Assembly: GCF_002433005.1 (NCBI RefSeq) | Contig: NZ_DJHF01000009.1 | Coordinates: 1-64,000, forward strand | Reading direction: 5' to 3' | Source of the DNA: Acetomicrobium sp. UBA5826 | GTDB lineage: Bacteria; Synergistota; Synergistia; Synergistales; Acetomicrobiaceae | DNA: 64,000 nt | Shown here: positions 53,132 to 59,891 of the stretch, piece after piece | Layout: every line of letters starts with the position of its first letter | Numbering within the stretch: the first letter of the stretch is position 1 | The notes under the pieces: model-generated | The model's input: only the letters and a program-made list of their open reading frames with translations | Database searches by the model: none | Told to the model about the DNA's origin: nothing | Made by a program: the position numbers and the translations under genes

Positions 53132-54769
53132 ATGTTAGATATAATTATAAAAAATGGAATTATAATAGATGGGTCCGGCAAAAAGAGATACATTTCAGAT
53201 ATAGGAGTAAAAGATAACTATATTTACAAAATTCAAAGCAACATCGAAGATTGCGCCGTAAGATACATAGACGCCAAGGGTTTAATAGTGTCTCCGGGCT
53301 TTATAGACGCTCATGGTCATTCTGACTTTACTATCTTTATAAATAATTTTGGAGAGAGCAAAATAAGGCAGGGCATAACTACTGAGGTGGTCGGAAATTG
53401 CGGATTTACTGCTGGACCTATAGTATCTGAGCATAAAAATGAGCAGTTGCAATATTTAGCCAATACAATTGTATTAAACGATGAAATGGAAAAAATATGG
53501 GATTGGAAAAGCCAAAAAAGTTTTTTGGATTATTCTTCTAGGGATGGAGTGTCCTTCAATCTAGCACCCTTAGTGGGACATGGAATGATCCATGTCGGCG
53601 TAATGGGGTTTGACCAGAGAAAACCTACGCATGATGAAATGGATAAGATGAAGGCATTGCTAAAGTCAGAACTGGATAGTGGATTTTATGGTCTATCCAC
53701 AGCCTTTCAATACGAACCAGGTAACTTCATCGATATGGACGAAATTGCCGAATTATGCGAGATGATAAGAGATTATGGCGGAATCTATGCCATCCACATG
53801 AGAGACGAAGGCAAGGATTTAATACCTTGTGTGAAACATGCCATAGAGATAGCGAGAAGGACTGGAGTAAGAATTCAAATATCGCACTTAAAGGCCACTT
53901 ACAAGCCCAATTGGGGCAAAGTCAATGAAGCCTTAACTTTGATAGACGAGGCTGAAGACGCCGGCCTTGATGTCGGATTTGACGTTTACCCCTATACGGC
54001 CTATGGTAGCGGCCTTATCGATTTAGTCCCACCCTGGGCAAAAAGAGACGGGCCCAAGGAAATGGTAAACCTTCTCAAATACGAAGAGACTAGACGAAGA
54101 GCGGTAAAGGACATGGAAGAGGGATTAGAAGATTGGGAGACGATAATGGTCTGCGATGAATGGGATGAATGCGTCAAAGTAGCCTTATTAAAGAGTGATA
54201 AGAACAAAAAATACGAAGGAATGACGATAAAGAAAATAGCCGAAGACATGAAATGCACCCCCTATGAAGCCGTCATTCAATTGTTGATCGATGAAGATGC
54301 TTCCGTGAAGTGCATATTCTTTGCCATGTGCGAAAAGGACTTGGTCTACGCCATGTCTCATCCCGAAGCTTGCTTTGGAACAGATGGAAGGGCATGCGCG
54401 ACCTACGGGGAATTGAGCAAAGGTTCTGTGCACCCCCGTTATTACGGCACCTATCCTCGTATAATGGGACATTACACAAGGGAAGAAAAAGTCCTGACCT
54501 TGGAGGAAGCCGTAAAAAAATCGACGTCATTGCCTGCGGAGAGATTCAACATACGAAAACGTGGAGCCATAAAAGAAGATTATTTTGCCGACATAACCAT
54601 ATTTGATCCCGATAAAATCATCGACACAGCGACATTTGAAAACCCCCATCAATATCCAAAGGGAATTGAGTACGTAATAGTAAATGGCCAAATGGTCATC
54701 GAGAAGGGTTTTCATACTGGAAATCTCCCTGGCATCGTATTAAACAAGATTGCAGGGGTTAAAGATTAA
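53132..54769 (+). CDS. D-aminoacylase / N-acyl-D-amino-acid deacylase family
   Basis: A 545-residue amidohydrolase-fold enzyme. The metal-binding HxH is in FIDAHGHSDFT (about residue 58-66), GNCGFTAGP carries the bridging Cys typical of D-aminoacylases, and HMRDEG, QISHLKA and CFGTDGRA follow. It removes an acyl group from N-acyl-D-amino acids, or cleaves D-dipeptides. It is last gene of the peptide ABC operon (51 bp after the hydrolase), which suggests use of D-amino-acid derivatives, such as from peptidoglycan. Its 5' end is AT-richer than the rest. Confidence 0.9.
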   Translation: MLDIIIKNGIIIDGSGKKRYISDIGVKDNYIYKIQSNIEDCAVRYIDAKGLIVSPGFIDAHGHSDFTIFINNFGESKIRQGITTEVVGNCGFTAGPIVSEHKNEQLQYLANTIVLNDEMEKIWDWKSQKSFLDYSSRDGVSFNLAPLVGHGMIHVGVMGFDQRKPTHDEMDKMKALLKSELDSGFYGLSTAFQYEPGNFIDMDEIAELCEMIRDYGGIYAIHMRDEGKDLIPCVKHAIEIARRTGVRIQISHLKATYKPNWGKVNEALTLIDEAEDAGLDVGFDVYPYTAYGSGLIDLVPPWAKRDGPKEMVNLLKYEETRRRAVKDMEEGLEDWETIMVCDEWDECVKVALLKSDKNKKYEGMTIKKIAEDMKCTPYEAVIQLLIDEDASVKCIFFAMCEKDLVYAMSHPEACFGTDGRACATYGELSKGSVHPRYYGTYPRIMGHYTREEKVLTLEEAVKKSTSLPAERFNIRKRGAIKEDYFADITIFDPDKIIDTATFENPHQYPKGIEYVIVNGQMVIEKGFHTGNLPGIVLNKIAGVKD

Positions 54770-54960
54770 ATTGTTTCAAAACCGATTAACAAGCCGGAGC
54801 AGCCGCTTTTTTTCGGCCGCCTTCAGTAATTTTTCGTCCCGAACGATATTAAAAGAGCTTTGCCCGACTATTTATTAAAAAAGTCTATGATTAATAACAT
54901 CATCTCGTATTATAACAATAAATCGGGAGAGGATGTCTGAAAAGGGGCGGTTTTCAAGTT
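54770..54960. other. Non-coding gap after the D-aminoacylase gene
   Basis: No gene and no convincing terminator. A T-rich stretch at about 54809 has only 3-5 bp of flanking complementarity. Together with the fragment and promoter that follow, it makes up the 494-bp gap before the aro leader. Confidence 0.5.
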
Positions 54961-55182
54961 TTAACTGACTCTTACGCCTTCGTTCCACAGGCGTTCTTCT
55001 GCAGTCTCGCTAGCAGTCACCAGGGGAAGAATCCAAGAGCCTTTCGGCTCAAGGGATACCGCACAGCCGGGAGAGAATGTCGGCCTGCCAAGCTCAGAGA
55101 CAAGCCATGTCTCGCCCGTCGACTCCTGTTTCAAAAGATATCTGACGGCTGTACCCCGAATGCTGCATTTTTTATCATCTCA
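54961..55182 (-). pseudogene. C-terminal remnant, possibly ABC-ATPase TOBE domain
   Basis: On the minus strand an open stretch of about 70 codons without a start codon encodes RGTAVRYLLKQESTGETWLV, FSPGCAVSLEPKGSWILPL and ends WNEGVRVS. The alternating strands and the FSPGCAVSLEP turn resemble the TOBE domain ending spermidine/iron-type ABC ATPases. An in-frame stop cuts it off upstream. Interpretation as a TOBE remnant is tentative. Confidence 0.4.
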
Positions 55183-55192
55183 AAAAATTTTT

Positions 55193-55232
55193 GTTGACAA
55201 ACTATGACATGTCGTATAACATAATTGTCAAC
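55193..55232 (+). promoter_or_regulatory. Promoter with nested dyads upstream of the aro leader
   Basis: TTGACA (55194-55199) is a perfect -35 box; the best -10 is TATAAC (55215-55220, 15-bp spacer) or TAACAT two bases on (17-bp spacer). The -35 lies in GTTGACAA (55193-55200), whose exact inverted copy TTGTCAAC is at 55225-55232, near the expected start site. A palindrome GACATGTC (55206-55213) sits in the spacer. These are candidate operator sites. Confidence 0.65.
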
Positions 55233-55263
55233 CTAAAATTTTGCGAAATGGAGGAGGCGCCAA

Positions 55264-55449
55264 GTGATGATAGGACAACGTTTCTTAGCTACGTCAGGGC
55301 AATGTATCAGTGCCATCAGTAGCATGTGCGCCTCCATATCCGGCGGTTATTACTTTAGCAACGGCCAGTGGCGTTATTATTACGCTTCTGGCCCTTTTTC
55401 TTATGGAGACCGACCGCCGGGTGGGAAGGATTACTTTAATTTCAGATAG
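55264..55449 (+). CDS. Tyr/Phe-rich leader peptide of the aro operon
   Basis: A 61-codon ORF behind GGAGGAGG (55250-55257), starting GTG 55264 or ATG 55267. The first 28 residues are ordinary (Ser/Cys/Ile), and the last 33 contain seven Tyr, four Phe and one Trp: YYF at 29-31, W36, YYY at 38-40, F45, Y47, YF at 57-58 and F60. This aromatic bias, placement between promoter and terminator, and RNA complementarity mark it as a regulatory leader peptide that senses charged tRNA-Tyr (and possibly Phe/Trp) rather than a functional protein. Confidence 0.85.
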   Translation: MMIGQRFLATSGQCISAISSMCASISGGYYFSNGQWRYYYASGPFSYGDRPPGGKDYFNFR

Positions 55450-55509
55450 TAGAGTAACATAATAGTAGATTAAATCCGGGGTTCGGTCTCAAAGCCGAAC
55501 CCCGGATTT
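55340..55509 (+). promoter_or_regulatory. Ribosome-mediated transcription attenuator
   Basis: Four segments can pair in alternative ways. Segment 1 CCGGCGGT (55340-55347), directly before the first Tyr codons, is the complement of segment 2 ACCGCCGG (55413-55420). The adjoining GAGACCGA (55406-55413) is the complement of TCGGTCTC (55483-55490), which spans the left arm and loop of the terminator; two more G-C pairs form beyond a bulged U. The terminator itself is segment 3-4. The Tyr codons UAU UAU UAC (55375-55383) also fall in the loop of a hairpin closed by GGCCAG/CTGGCC (55363-55368, 55388-55393) and GCGT/ACGC. Stalling at Tyr 29-30 would mask segment 1 and favour the antiterminator. Confidence 0.8.
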
Positions 55510-55513
55510 TTTT
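55472..55513 (+). terminator. Strong intrinsic terminator ahead of aroF
   Basis: Arms 55472-55486 and 55495-55509 (AAATCCGGGGTTCGG and its exact complement) form a 15-bp stem with an 8-nt loop, and the distal arm runs into seven T residues. It lies 22 bp after the leader stop codon and 24 bp before aroF, so without antitermination the operon would be shut. Confidence 0.92.
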
Positions 55514-55536
55514 ATTTCAAAAGGGAGGGAAAGAAG

Positions 55537-56574
55537 ATGGAAAGAGCCATCGTAAAGACAAAAAGAGGAGAATCGGCAGGAAGGCTTTTAATGAAATTAG
55601 ACCAAATAGGGATAAGGGCCAGGATCGCAAAGGAGGAACCAGAGGCAATCCTGTTGGCCGAAGGGGAGATCGACGAGGTCAGCATAAAGACGATGCCGGA
55701 AGTAGATCAGGTGACCAAGGTTAAGTTGCCCTTCTCTTTGGCAAGCAGAGAGTGGCATAAAAAAGACAGCATAGTGAATATAGCACCGGGAATCTCCGTG
55801 GGCGGAGGGAACGTGCTCATCATTGCCGGCCCCTGTGCTGTAGAGGGAAAGGAGCAGATTGTAAAGACGGCACAATCGGTAAAAAGATCCGGAGCTCTGG
55901 CGCTTAGAGGAGGCGCTTACAAGCCGAGGACCAATCCGTACACCTTCCAGGGGCTCGGCATCGAGGGCTTGGCTCTGCTGGCAGAGGCAAAAAAAATCTC
56001 GGGCCTTCCAATCGTCACGGAAATAATGACCCCAGAAGACATCGACTTCATGCTCCCCCACACCGACATCCTACAGGTCGGTTCCCGAAACATGCAGAAC
56101 TTCTCCCTCCTCAAGGCCTTAGGCAAGGTCGACAAACCAGTTCTGCTTAAAAGGGGCATGATGGCCACCATAGACGAATGGCTACAAGCTGCGGAATACA
56201 TCATGGCCGGCGGAAACTTCAACGTCATACTCTGCGAGAGGGGAATAAGAAGTTTCGAAAAAAGGACGAGAAACACACTGGATCTAAACGCTGTCCCTCT
56301 GGTCAAGAGTTTAAGCCATTTGCCTGTGATCGTAGATCCCAGCCACGGAACGGGCAGCAGCGAGCTCGTTCCCAGCATGAGCCTGGCTGCCCTTGCCGCG
56401 GGAGCCGACGGCCTGATCGTAGAGGTGCACCCGAATCCCCAGGAAGCGGTAAGCGACGGCGACCAATCGCTCGACCTGGAGGAGTTCGACAAACTGATGA
56501 AATCGATCAAAAGACTGCTTTCCGTAATGCCCAGAAAAATTCTGGAGGGATCGAAATGCTCTGTAGCAGCGTAG
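55537..56574 (+). CDS. aroF: DAHP synthase (type I beta)
   Basis: A 345-residue 3-deoxy-D-arabino-heptulosonate-7-phosphate synthase, first step of the shikimate pathway (PEP plus erythrose 4-phosphate). The N-terminal about 70 residues form a ferredoxin-like regulatory domain as in the Thermotoga type, expected to bind Tyr or Phe. The barrel shows IIAGPCAVEG, RGGAYKPRTNPYTFQG, VGSRNMQNF, ILCERGIRSFE and DPSHGTG. GGGAGG lies upstream of ATG. It is first gene of the operon controlled by the leader, and feedback control would add to attenuation. Confidence 0.95.
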   Translation: MERAIVKTKRGESAGRLLMKLDQIGIRARIAKEEPEAILLAEGEIDEVSIKTMPEVDQVTKVKLPFSLASREWHKKDSIVNIAPGISVGGGNVLIIAGPCAVEGKEQIVKTAQSVKRSGALALRGGAYKPRTNPYTFQGLGIEGLALLAEAKKISGLPIVTEIMTPEDIDFMLPHTDILQVGSRNMQNFSLLKALGKVDKPVLLKRGMMATIDEWLQAAEYIMAGGNFNVILCERGIRSFEKRTRNTLDLNAVPLVKSLSHLPVIVDPSHGTGSSELVPSMSLAALAAGADGLIVEVHPNPQEAVSDGDQSLDLEEFDKLMKSIKRLLSVMPRKILEGSKCSVAA

Positions 56575-57425
56575 GCATCGTAGGGCTTGGGCTTATAGGC
56601 GGCTCCATGGGGAAAGGATTGCTCGAAAGCCGCTCCGTCGACAGGGTCCTCGGTTGGGACGTGGACGGAAACGTGCTGGAGCATGCCCTTTCATCAAAAG
56701 TCATAACTTCGATCGCCAGCCCGGAAGAAACGGTCGAAGAAACCGATCTTTTGATCATAGCCACTCCGCCAAGCAAAATGACCGCCTTAAGCAAAACATT
56801 GGCCCCTCTTGCGGGTAAAAACTTAAAGGCCGTTGTGGATACGGCCAGCACCAAATATGCTCTGTCAAAGGAATTATCCCTTATCTGGAAGGAAAAATAC
56901 GTAGGGCTTCATCCCATGGCGGGCAAGGAAAAGGGCGGCATCCAAAACGCAACAGCAGAAATGCTCTATGGCGCCGTTTGCGCGCTGGTTCCCACCGAAA
57001 TTTCTGACGGCGAAGCTACGAAGATGGCCAAAGACCTCATCTGCGCCCTAGGTATGCTCCCCGTAATAACAGATCCGGAAGAACACGACGAAATTGTGGC
57101 CCTTACGAGCCATCTTCCCATGTTTATGGCCATTAGCCTTGCCTTGTCGGCATTCAAGGGAGCTTCTAAAAACCATAAACTTCCATATTTCATAGCCGGC
57201 GGTTTCAAAGACACTACGAGAGTGGCATCTTGCCCTCCCTGGCTCGTAACCGACGTATGGGAGACGAATAGAGGCTTTATAAAAAAGGTGATAAAGGAAT
57301 TTATAGATATTTTATCCAAGTTGTCAGAGGTGGAGCCGGAGAATTTGTCCGATTTTGCGACCGAGGCCAAAGAGGCAAGGGAATCACTGCTAAAGCGACG
57401 AGGTGAGATAAGTGATAGAAATTAG
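56556..57425 (+). CDS. tyrA: Prephenate dehydrogenase
   Basis: A 289-residue TyrA: NAD-binding VGIVGLGLIGGSMGKGL at residue 6-22, ATPPSKM, DTASTKYALSKEL, GLHPMAGKEKGGI (with the prephenate-binding His) and the LTSHLPMFMAISLA helix. It oxidises and decarboxylates prephenate to 4-hydroxyphenylpyruvate for tyrosine. The ATG at 56556 follows GGAGGG and overlaps aroF by 19 bp; a much longer upstream frame is out-of-frame aroF sequence. No ACT domain is present. Confidence 0.93.
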   Translation: MLCSSVGIVGLGLIGGSMGKGLLESRSVDRVLGWDVDGNVLEHALSSKVITSIASPEETVEETDLLIIATPPSKMTALSKTLAPLAGKNLKAVVDTASTKYALSKELSLIWKEKYVGLHPMAGKEKGGIQNATAEMLYGAVCALVPTEISDGEATKMAKDLICALGMLPVITDPEEHDEIVALTSHLPMFMAISLALSAFKGASKNHKLPYFIAGGFKDTTRVASCPPWLVTDVWETNRGFIKKVIKEFIDILSKLSEVEPENLSDFATEAKEARESLLKRRGEISDRN

Positions 57426-58725
57426 ACCGCAAGAAGGAATTGTCGGCGAGATAAAGGTACCGGGCGACAAATCAATATCCCATAGAGCTGCCCTGCTGGG
57501 GTCTCTTTCGAGGGAAGGCATAGAAGTGGAAAATTTTTCTCCGGGAGAGGACTGCACGAGCACCCTTTCGTGCCTTAGGACGATGGGCTGCGAAGTCAAC
57601 AGAGATGCCGTCTCAGGCAAGGTATCGGTAAAAGCCCCTGACGGCTTAAAAGAGCCAAGCGATGTCTTGGACGCCGGGAACTCCGGGACCACGGCCAGGC
57701 TCTTATTGGGACTGATATCGGGAATCCCCAACATATTTGCCGTCATCACGGGCGATGAAAGCCTGAAGAGAAGACCTATGGGAAGAGTTGCCAAGCCGCT
57801 AGTCGCCATGGGCGCAAAGATAGACGGAAGGGAATTCGGAGAGAAGCTTCCCCTGGCGGTTAGAGGAAGAAAGCTTACGGGCGGCGTTCACACCCTCCAG
57901 GTAGCAAGCGCTCAGGTGAAGACGGCAATACTTTTCGCCGGCCTTAGAGCGCAGGGAGCAACTACAGTGATCGAGCCTATCCTTACGAGGGACCACACAG
58001 AGATAATGCTGGAACACCTGGGAATCCCCATCTTCAGGAAGGGCCTTGAGGTCACTGTGTACCCCGCTTCTACCCTTAAGGGAGCAAGCTGGACTATACC
58101 GGGAGATTTTTCTGCTGCCGCCTTTTGGATAGTGGCTGCAGCCATTACCGGGGAAAGCGAACTTCATATCAAAAAGGTCAACGTAAATCCTACGAGGACA
58201 GGACTTCTAAGGGTGCTTCAAAGAATGGGGCTGGATTACAGCATCGAAGACGAGACCCTGAGCGGGGGAGAAAGGATGGCCACCATCGCGGTGAAGTCGT
58301 CGTCTCTTAAGGGCACAAAGGTAATGCCCGAAGAGATACCCTCCATGATAGACGAACTTCCCGTCCTGGCCGTGGCAGCCACCCAGGCAGAAGGGACCAC
58401 CGAAATAAGGGGCGCCGGCGAGCTCAGGGTAAAGGAAAGCGACAGGATTCACGCCATGACTGAAGGCCTCAAGAGGATGGGCGCCCAAATAGAAGAACTT
58501 AAAGACGGCTGGATCATAAGGGGCAAAACAAAACTTTCCGGCACAAGGCTCAAAAGCTTCGGCGACCACCGGATAGCAATGGCCCTTGCTGTAGCCGGAC
58601 TGGTCGCAGAGGACAGAGTGATACTTGAAGGCGAAAGTTGCGTACACATATCCTACCCCTCTTTTTTCGAGGACTTAAAGGCCCTGACGACGAAATCCCA
58701 ACCGAAGGAGAGGGTGTCGTCATGA
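57412..58725 (+). CDS. aroA: EPSP synthase
   Basis: A 437-residue 5-enolpyruvylshikimate-3-phosphate synthase. PGDKSISHRAALLGSLSREG (residue 17-36) and LDAGNSGTTARLLLGL (about 86) are the PEP/shikimate-phosphate motifs, with RRPMGRV, RDHTEIML and GELRVKESDRI further on. The start is GTG with GAGGTGAG upstream; it overlaps tyrA by 14 bp. Residue 93 region reads GNSGTTARL, the common class II-like or class I distinction not being decisive here. Confidence 0.95.
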   Translation: MIEIRPQEGIVGEIKVPGDKSISHRAALLGSLSREGIEVENFSPGEDCTSTLSCLRTMGCEVNRDAVSGKVSVKAPDGLKEPSDVLDAGNSGTTARLLLGLISGIPNIFAVITGDESLKRRPMGRVAKPLVAMGAKIDGREFGEKLPLAVRGRKLTGGVHTLQVASAQVKTAILFAGLRAQGATTVIEPILTRDHTEIMLEHLGIPIFRKGLEVTVYPASTLKGASWTIPGDFSAAAFWIVAAAITGESELHIKKVNVNPTRTGLLRVLQRMGLDYSIEDETLSGGERMATIAVKSSSLKGTKVMPEEIPSMIDELPVLAVAATQAEGTTEIRGAGELRVKESDRIHAMTEGLKRMGAQIEELKDGWIIRGKTKLSGTRLKSFGDHRIAMALAVAGLVAEDRVILEGESCVHISYPSFFEDLKALTTKSQPKERVSS

Positions 58726-59891
58726 GCATTCGCATGCTGTCCAGCGGCGAGTCACACGGCAAGGGTTATCTGATCATCCTCGAAGGTCTGCCAGCAGGCC
58801 TTCCCATATCGAAGGACTGCATCGAAGAGCAGCTTTCCAGAAGAAGGCGTGGCTACGGCAGAGGGGAACGCATGAAACTTGAAAGGGACGAGTTCGAGTT
58901 TTACAGCGGCGTCAGGGGAAAAGTTACGACGGGAAACCCCATTGGGGTGGTCCTTCACAACAGCGAGTGGGAAAAGTGGAAGGACGCCATGGACGCCTTC
59001 GACTTGAAAGAAGACGAGGCCAAAGAGAGGGAGATAACAAAGCCAAGGCCGGGACACGCCGACGCGTCGGGCATGGCAAAGTTCGGATTTGAAGAGGCAA
59101 GAAACGTATTGGAGCGGACAAGCGCAAGGGCCACCGCTGCCTGGACGATAGCAGGGACATTATGCAGGAGGCTTTTAGAAGACCTGGGCGTAGCCGTGAG
59201 AAGTTCCGTCACATCCGTAGGACCACGATCGATCGGCCTGCCCCGAAGCGAGGAAGAATGGACCAGGGCCTGCTCTTCCGACATGGGCCTTCCGAGGGAG
59301 GAAGACGAAGAAGAAATTATGTCGATCATAGACGAAGCCAGAAGCTCCGGCGATTCCCTGGGCGGTACTTTCGCAATATCCGTGAAAAACGTCCCCGCCG
59401 GCATAGGATCTTACAGCGAATGGGACAGACGCCTGGACGGACGCCTTGCTCAGGCTTTGATGTCCATACCTTCCGCCAAGGGAGTGGAGATAGGCGGCGG
59501 TTTCGGCCTTTCACAGAGGCCAGGCAGCGAAGTACACGACGAGTTCGTACTCTCCTCAGGCCTTTGGATTCGCCGGACGAACAACGCCGGCGGCATAGAA
59601 GGTGGCGTAACTAACGGCGAGGAATTGACCCTTCACGTCGCTTTAAAGCCAATACCTACTTTAAAAAAGCCCCTTCGCACCTTCGACGTGCGGACTAAAA
59701 GGGAAACTTCGGCTCACGTGGAACGGGGGGACGTTTGCGTCGTGCCCGCTGCCTCTGTGGTGGGAGAGGCGATGACGTCGCTGGTGCTCGCACAGGCCCT
59801 GTGTGAGCAATTCGGCGGCGACAGGATGGAAGATTTGCGATCCCGATTCGAGGAACATACAAAGAGGACGAGGAGGATGTTTCATGTCTGA
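58722..59891 (+). CDS. aroC: Chorismate synthase
   Basis: A 389-residue chorismate synthase, making chorismate from EPSP with reduced FMN. It begins MSIRMLSSGESHGKGYLIIL; GESHGKG and RPGHADASGMAKFG are signature motifs, and ERTSARATAAW follows. ATGA overlap (4 bp) with aroA sets the start and indicates translational coupling. The C-terminal half has GGGFGLSQRPGSEVHDEF and NNAGGIEGGVTNGE. Confidence 0.95.
   Translation: MSIRMLSSGESHGKGYLIILEGLPAGLPISKDCIEEQLSRRRRGYGRGERMKLERDEFEFYSGVRGKVTTGNPIGVVLHNSEWEKWKDAMDAFDLKEDEAKEREITKPRPGHADASGMAKFGFEEARNVLERTSARATAAWTIAGTLCRRLLEDLGVAVRSSVTSVGPRSIGLPRSEEEWTRACSSDMGLPREEDEEEIMSIIDEARSSGDSLGGTFAISVKNVPAGIGSYSEWDRRLDGRLAQALMSIPSAKGVEIGGGFGLSQRPGSEVHDEFVLSSGLWIRRTNNAGGIEGGVTNGEELTLHVALKPIPTLKKPLRTFDVRTKRETSAHVERGDVCVVPAASVVGEAMTSLVLAQALCEQFGGDRMEDLRSRFEEHTKRTRRMFHV

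Noticed and set aside
54800..54830. Intrinsic terminator after the D-aminoacylase gene
   Set aside because: The T-stretch has only 3-5 bp of possible stem and mismatches; no stable hairpin can be drawn.
55264..55513. T-box riboswitch upstream of aroF
   Set aside because: No T-box sequence or specifier-loop architecture is seen, and the translated Tyr-rich ORF with a ribosome site explains the terminator better.
56178..56555. N-terminal extension of the prephenate dehydrogenase
   Set aside because: The upstream frame is out-of-frame aroF coding sequence with Arg/Ser-rich translation; the ATG at 56556 has a proper ribosome site and starts the NAD-binding fold.
58638..58721. Longer chorismate synthase start inside aroA
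   Set aside because: The family begins at MSIRMLSSGESHGKG, and the 4-bp ATGA overlap with aroA is the typical coupled start.
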